Shown: one piece after another, positions 60,042-64,000 of the stretch
How positions within the stretch are numbered: position 1 is the stretch's first letter
How the letters are laid out: every line of letters begins with the position of its first letter
DNA from: Castanea sativa
Taxonomy: Eukaryota; Streptophyta; Magnoliopsida; Fagales; Fagaceae
Length of the DNA: 64,000 bases
Direction: 5' to 3'
NCBI RefSeq assembly: GCF_040712315.1
Contig: NC_134013.1
Location: 40,164,501 to 40,228,500 of the forward strand
Notes under the pieces: generated by a model
Told to the model about the DNA's origin: nothing
Databases searched by the model: none
What the model saw: only the letters and a program-made list of their open reading frames with translations
Made by a program: the position numbers and the translations under genes

Positions 60042-61199
60042 TCAAGTAGACATTTCGTCAGAACTGGAAGAGCTAGCATCTCCATCCATATCATCATCAT
60101 CGCCGGAACCATCAAGTGTCTTGGATGCCACGGGAGGAGGAGAGGCAGAATCCACAAAGCCACCAAGGTGAGCTTGCCGTCTAGTAATATAGCCAACACG
60201 GGTGTTCACCTCATACAACTCTGTAGAAAGTGTATCAAGACGAGCATCCATGCACTGAAGCTTCACCATGATCGCATCCAAAGTCACACCTCCTGCTGAA
60301 GAAGAGGGAGCAGAGGTAGAAGGAGCCGAAGGAGTGGGAGGAGCTGTCGAACTGGACCGCCTCGAACGAAACTGCGCCTCGCTCCATTTAACGGTAGCGT
60401 AGTCAATGGAACACATAAAAGAGAAGTGGTCAAAGGAGGGAAAAGGAACAGAGAAATGGCGTAAGATCCGCGTGATAGCAGAAGGAAAGATGAGCTTATC
60501 ACGGATATCCGTATCCTTATAAACATCTATGATAGAAATGATAAAATGTGAAGGAAAATCTATGGAAAGATCCTCAAAAAGGGACAAAAAAAATCGAGCA
60601 CGAGGCTCTGTGATAGAGTTGTAATGAGAGAGAGGATACAACACAAATGTCATCACTATGTTCAAGAATCTAGGACCTTTAGCGAAAGGTCGACATGGTG
60701 TAGACTGTTACTCACCCTAATCAGCTAGGCACTCACAGAAAGCAGAGATCATCTCGTCTTTGGACACAGTCCGTAGACACTCACAACCGGGGTAGTCAGG
60801 ATGCGCAACCCGCGAAACATGAAGCACATCGGATACCAACTCCGGTGTGACTACTATGCGCATACCTTGAACGTGAGTATGAAAGAGAGGTACTGAAGTA
60901 TCAGTTCCATGCATTCTGGAATAGAACTCCTGAATGAGCACGGAAGGACATGTGACCGGGGCATCACACAGTGACTCCCATTCCCGTTTGTGAATGACAT
61001 CGGGAAGGTCAATGTCGATGAAGTCCGACAAAACAACTTGGCATTTCGAATGAACACCTTGTTTAGAGAAGTTCTCCGAGAAGTCCTTTTGGGCTTTCTC
61101 ATCATGGAACCGAACAGAGGACGGAGTAGGATCAGAAGACAAAGAGGCCCTAGAATGCAGATGGTTCTAGACCGGAGCAAACTTACGTTTTGGTGCCAT
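60042..61199 (-). pseudogene. Accessory ORF of the copia-like family ('putative plant transposon protein' type)
   Basis: One frame runs from an ATG at 61197-61199 (MAPKRKFAPV) to 60042 but is broken by three stops: TAG 61167-61169, TAG 60717-60719 and TAA 60708-60710. Between them it is open. Part 1 holds SSVRFHDEKAQKDFSENF, VVLSDFIDIDLPDVIHKREW and HPDYPGCECLRTVSKDEMIS. Part 2 holds FVLYPLSHYNSITEPRARFF, FPSAITRILRHFSVPFPSF and a Ser/Ala-rich, then Asp/Ser-rich, tail. The type is known from plant LTR elements and is often annotated as a plant transposon protein domain. It has no known catalytic motif and its role is unknown. It sits downstream of gag where pol would be expected, and is absent from the element at 1497-8552. 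Confidence 0.75.
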
Positions 61200-61209
61200 T
61201 GACGCACTA

Positions 61210-63170
61210 ACGTAAACTAGAGAGAGAGAAGAGGAAGAAAGAAACATTCAGAAAAGTTCCAACACAGTTCAAATATAGCAAGTATATTGAAAAGAAAGAA
61301 CGTATGCATGAAAAATGCATGAACATGTGACATGCTAAATAAAATACATCATGGGCTCTGCCCAATCCAATCCTACCAGCACACAATCAATTTGCACACA
61401 TCTAAATGCATGATAATACAGTTATTATGCTTATGAGATGCAATGTATGAGATTTGAAAATCATCTAGGCAAAAACTCATCCCAAATTTTCACAAAAACT
61501 CAACAATTTTGAAAAACCCCAAAAATTTTCAAAATCCAAAAACCTAGGTTTCAAAAACATGAAATGCATGTAGAATGAAAGATAAGAAGCATACAAAGGG
61601 AAGAAAAAACTTGAAAAAGCTTGAAGAAACCTTGAGGAGGGAATTTGAGTGAGAGAAAGTGAAAAAGGGAGGTGAGAAGACAAAGCTATCGAGAGAGAGA
61701 TCGAGAGAAATGAAGTTCAGATAGCATAGAAACGATTTATAGAATCTCAGTAAATCTCGACAAATAAAGGTGTCGAGAGGTATCGAGACAAGTGTCGATA
61801 TAGGTGTTGAGAATATATGCGTCGACAGATGCAATTGTCGAGGAGGTGTCGAGGAACCAAACATCAGACACACAAAGAAGCTCGATCGATCCACCAGCTA
61901 TCGAGAAGCTATTGAGAGGTCAGGAGGTTTCTCGATCGATCCAGAAGCTATCGAGAGGTCAGGAGGTTTCTCGATCGATCCACCAGCTATCGAGAAGTGT
62001 CGAGATTGTGATAAGATGCAACTGCAGAGCTCGACAGATAAGCCAGGTATCTAGAGGTGTCGAGAAGGTGTCGAGATGGCTTAAAAATAGTTTTTCAAGA
62101 AGGAAAAAACACAGATATGAATGCAATCAAACATGCAACTCAGCCAATGATCCAACCAACATTTTAACCTCTCAAAATCATCTCTCAAATAACAAAGAGT
62201 TAAACATATAGCTCCAAAACACACACACACACACACACACTAAAAAAGTCTAACCAATTTTATATTTCAAAAACAAGTTAAGACAGTTTAGTGAGTATAC
62301 ATCAGCACATGTTAACCTTATGATGGCCAAATCACATTGTACCTACATGTATCAAGAGTAGTAAAGAATATTGCATGTTGTGTGTGAAAAACATCGCAAG
62401 ATTACATAAGTGTCTCAATGTTATGACGATTTGAGATATGAGAAAATCACTTTAACTCACACACAATCATAACTGTTTGATGGAGACTATCACCTTTAAG
62501 GTATATCCTATAACTCCCACATTTCCTAGAAAACACGCTTGCAATTATATTTAAAGCATTTTGTTCTTTTTTCTTTTATTTCTTTGCATATTTTCTTTTA
62601 TTAAGAAAACCATGCATGGGTATGCAAGAATGAGAAAAGAAATACCCAATTATGTTAAGTTTTTTGACATTGCACTTTTGCTATGCCGAAACATACAGAT
62701 GTCATTGACATTGCACTTTTATGGATGTCATTGACATTACACTTTTGCTATGCCAAAGCATACAGATTTTCTAGTCCTTCCTGTCAAAAAGAGTGATACG
62801 AGTGTTAAGTACAAGAGATCACTTAACCTTACTCATCACAAACAAAGAGCCACAAAGCTCACTTGCTTAGTTGTGCGTAAGAATGCTCGTCTAAGCTACA
62901 AAAGATACAAAGTTTAGAAAACTCTGTTTCAATGGCCATCTTATGGTTCACAAGAACCGATGTATACAAACACACACTGTTTTTGTATTTTTCTGAATTT
63001 TTCAATTTTTTTTTTGAAACAAAACAAAATAACTAAAACTGAAAAACTAATAACCAAAAACATGTAAAGCAAACCAAAGCAATGGATAAAAACTAGACTG
63101 ACTTAAAACATTAAAGCAAAACACACAAGGAATGCAAAAACAAGGAAAAACAGATGAAGAGAGAGAAAAA
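61210..63170 (-). other. Non-coding spacer between gag and accessory ORF
   Basis: A dense cluster of TCGAG motifs lies at 61680-62080, including three near-copies of CTCGATCGATCCA with GCTATCGAGA. Then come an (AC)n run (62221-62240) and text homologous to 3360-4400 of the other element. No protein is supported. Confidence 0.6.
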
Positions 63171-63179
63171 TTGATTAAA

Positions 63180-64000
63180 TCACTTGGAACCCTTTTCCTT
63201 CCACACCTTGGAAGAACCTTTCCTATTTGCAAACCCTTGAATTGGCGGTGAGGGGGAAAAATTGATACCGTTCAAGTTTGAAAGGAACATGAGGGCTTTG
63301 AGAAGATCTCCGAGAGGAGCAAAAGAGGACGGAAACTGATTCTGGTTTCCCGACGCTAGCATGTTGTTGCTATTTTGAGTGGCTAACCACTTATAGCAAT
63401 TTGGTCGAGTATGACCAGCTACTCCACAGTGATAACAAATATGCTGCTTCTTTTGTTTAGGCCTTTGAGAGTTAGCCTTCTTAGCCCTAGGGTTTTTAAC
63501 TTCCTTCTTATCCTGCTTAGGGGGTGCTCCTAAGATAGATTTACCCTTGTCTATGTTCTCACTAGCTAAATCAATTTTAACATTAGTGTTCTCAATTTCA
63601 ACATTATTGCTAGGAGGAACAAAAACAGTAGTACTAGAAGAAGAATTATTAGAGGAAGAGAAATCATACCCTAAACTTGTTTGATCTGAAGCAGATTTTG
63701 GAAGACTGAGTATCTCATTGAGCTTAGCGCTTGAAGACCTTTCTAGCTGAGCTTTGACTTGGAACAGTTTTGCCTCAAGCTTCTTAGTCTTCTCAGCCAA
63801 GAAGTTGTTTTCAAACCTCAGTGCTCCAATAGTTTGATTTGCTTCATCAAACTTTGTGGAAAACTTTTCACGTTCAAGCTCCACATCACTAAGCTTCTTG
63901 GTGGTCAACCTATATAGCTTCTCGTGCTTTTTTGAGACCTTATATAGTTTAGCATAGGCTGTGTGAATGTCATCTTGTTCATCCATCTTCTCAAACTTGG
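63180..64000 (-). CDS. gag, C-terminal part with coiled coil and CCHC zinc knuckle (partial)
   Basis: Open on the minus strand from the window edge to 63180, at least 273 residues, no frame break seen. Its first third is a coiled coil (YAKLYKVSKKHEKLYRLTTK... to KAQLERSS). A Ser/Asn-rich linker follows, then a basic stretch (AKKANSQRPKQKKQ), the zinc knuckle CYHCGVAGHTRPNC (63396-63437) and a C-terminal tail. The N-terminal UBN2 capsid domain should lie beyond 64000. The knuckle would bind the element's RNA during packaging. Being intact while the accessory ORF is broken suggests either younger age or trans-complementation. Confidence 0.85.
   Translation of the reverse strand, partial: KFEKMDEQDDIHTAYAKLYKVSKKHEKLYRLTTKKLSDVELEREKFSTKFDEANQTIGALRFENNFLAEKTKKLEAKLFQVKAQLERSSSAKLNEILSLPKSASDQTSLGYDFSSSNNSSSSTTVFVPPSNNVEIENTNVKIDLASENIDKGKSILGAPPKQDKKEVKNPRAKKANSQRPKQKKQHICYHCGVAGHTRPNCYKWLATQNSNNMLASGNQNQFPSSFAPLGDLLKALMFLSNLNGINFSPSPPIQGFANRKGSSKVWKEKGSK

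Larger units (their letters stand above)
58460..64000 (-). mobile_element. Second copia-like element with gag and accessory ORF (runs past the window)
   Basis: Minus strand. Its 3' LTR is 58460-59489, the polypurine tract is 59491-59501, the accessory ORF is 60042-61199 and gag is 63180-64000. The rest of gag, the primer site and the 5' LTR lie beyond the right edge. It shares block order and sequence with the element at 1497-8552, and its LTR is of the same subfamily as the solo LTR at 5360-6431. No integrase or reverse transcriptase is present between gag and the 3' LTR. Confidence 0.85.

Overview
The window looks like nuclear DNA of a dicot plant. It is AT-rich, its genes have introns with GT-AG junctions, and transposable elements fill most of the space between genes. 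The repeat families (UBN2-gag LTR elements with CTCGATAG-rich LTRs, a tRNA-type SINE, hAT elements) resemble those of woody dicots such as oaks, but that placement is a guess from memory, not a search result.

Layout. 1-1496: unassigned DNA with one exon-like scrap of an SNM1/Apollo-type DNA-repair nuclease. 1497-8552: a minus-strand, gag-only copia-like LTR element with its gag gene split by a solo LTR of a sister subfamily (5360-6431). 8558-17400: a 7.7-kb Mutator-like element (9511-17188) nested in an older repeat. Its long terminal inverted repeats carry minisatellite arrays, and inside are a plant-mobile-domain (PMD) gene and a scrap of transposase in tail-to-tail orientation. 17969-23596: a recent Ty3/gypsy (Tat-type) element with near-identical LTRs, frameshifts and no integrase core. 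24965-41000: the host-gene island. 41000-64000: repeats again, with four hAT-type elements, an L1-type LINE remnant, a SINE, a head-to-tail Helitron pair, probable solo LTRs and, from 58460 past the right edge, a second element related to the one at 1497.

Host genes. Two tandem minus-strand genes encode GT47 exostosin-type glycosyltransferases of the secretory pathway. Each has a defect: the upstream copy at 30221-33505 has an in-frame TAG in its stem region, and the copy at 24965-28015 lacks a recognisable splice donor after exon 2. Divergent from the second is an intact five-exon gene for the chloroplast group II intron splicing factor CAF1 (34663-37537). Convergent with CAF1 is an intact four-exon gene for an STP-type sugar/proton symporter (37872-40980).

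The least ordinary structures are the fold-back-like Mutator element with PMD cargo and palindromic arrays (9500-17199), the head-to-tail Helitron pair inside a minisatellite that still shows the empty site (53474-55729), and a family of gag-only LTR elements that carries a separate accessory ORF in place of pol and a conserved hairpin (1497-8552 and 58460-64000). All boundaries and reading frames were read by eye; no database search was possible.
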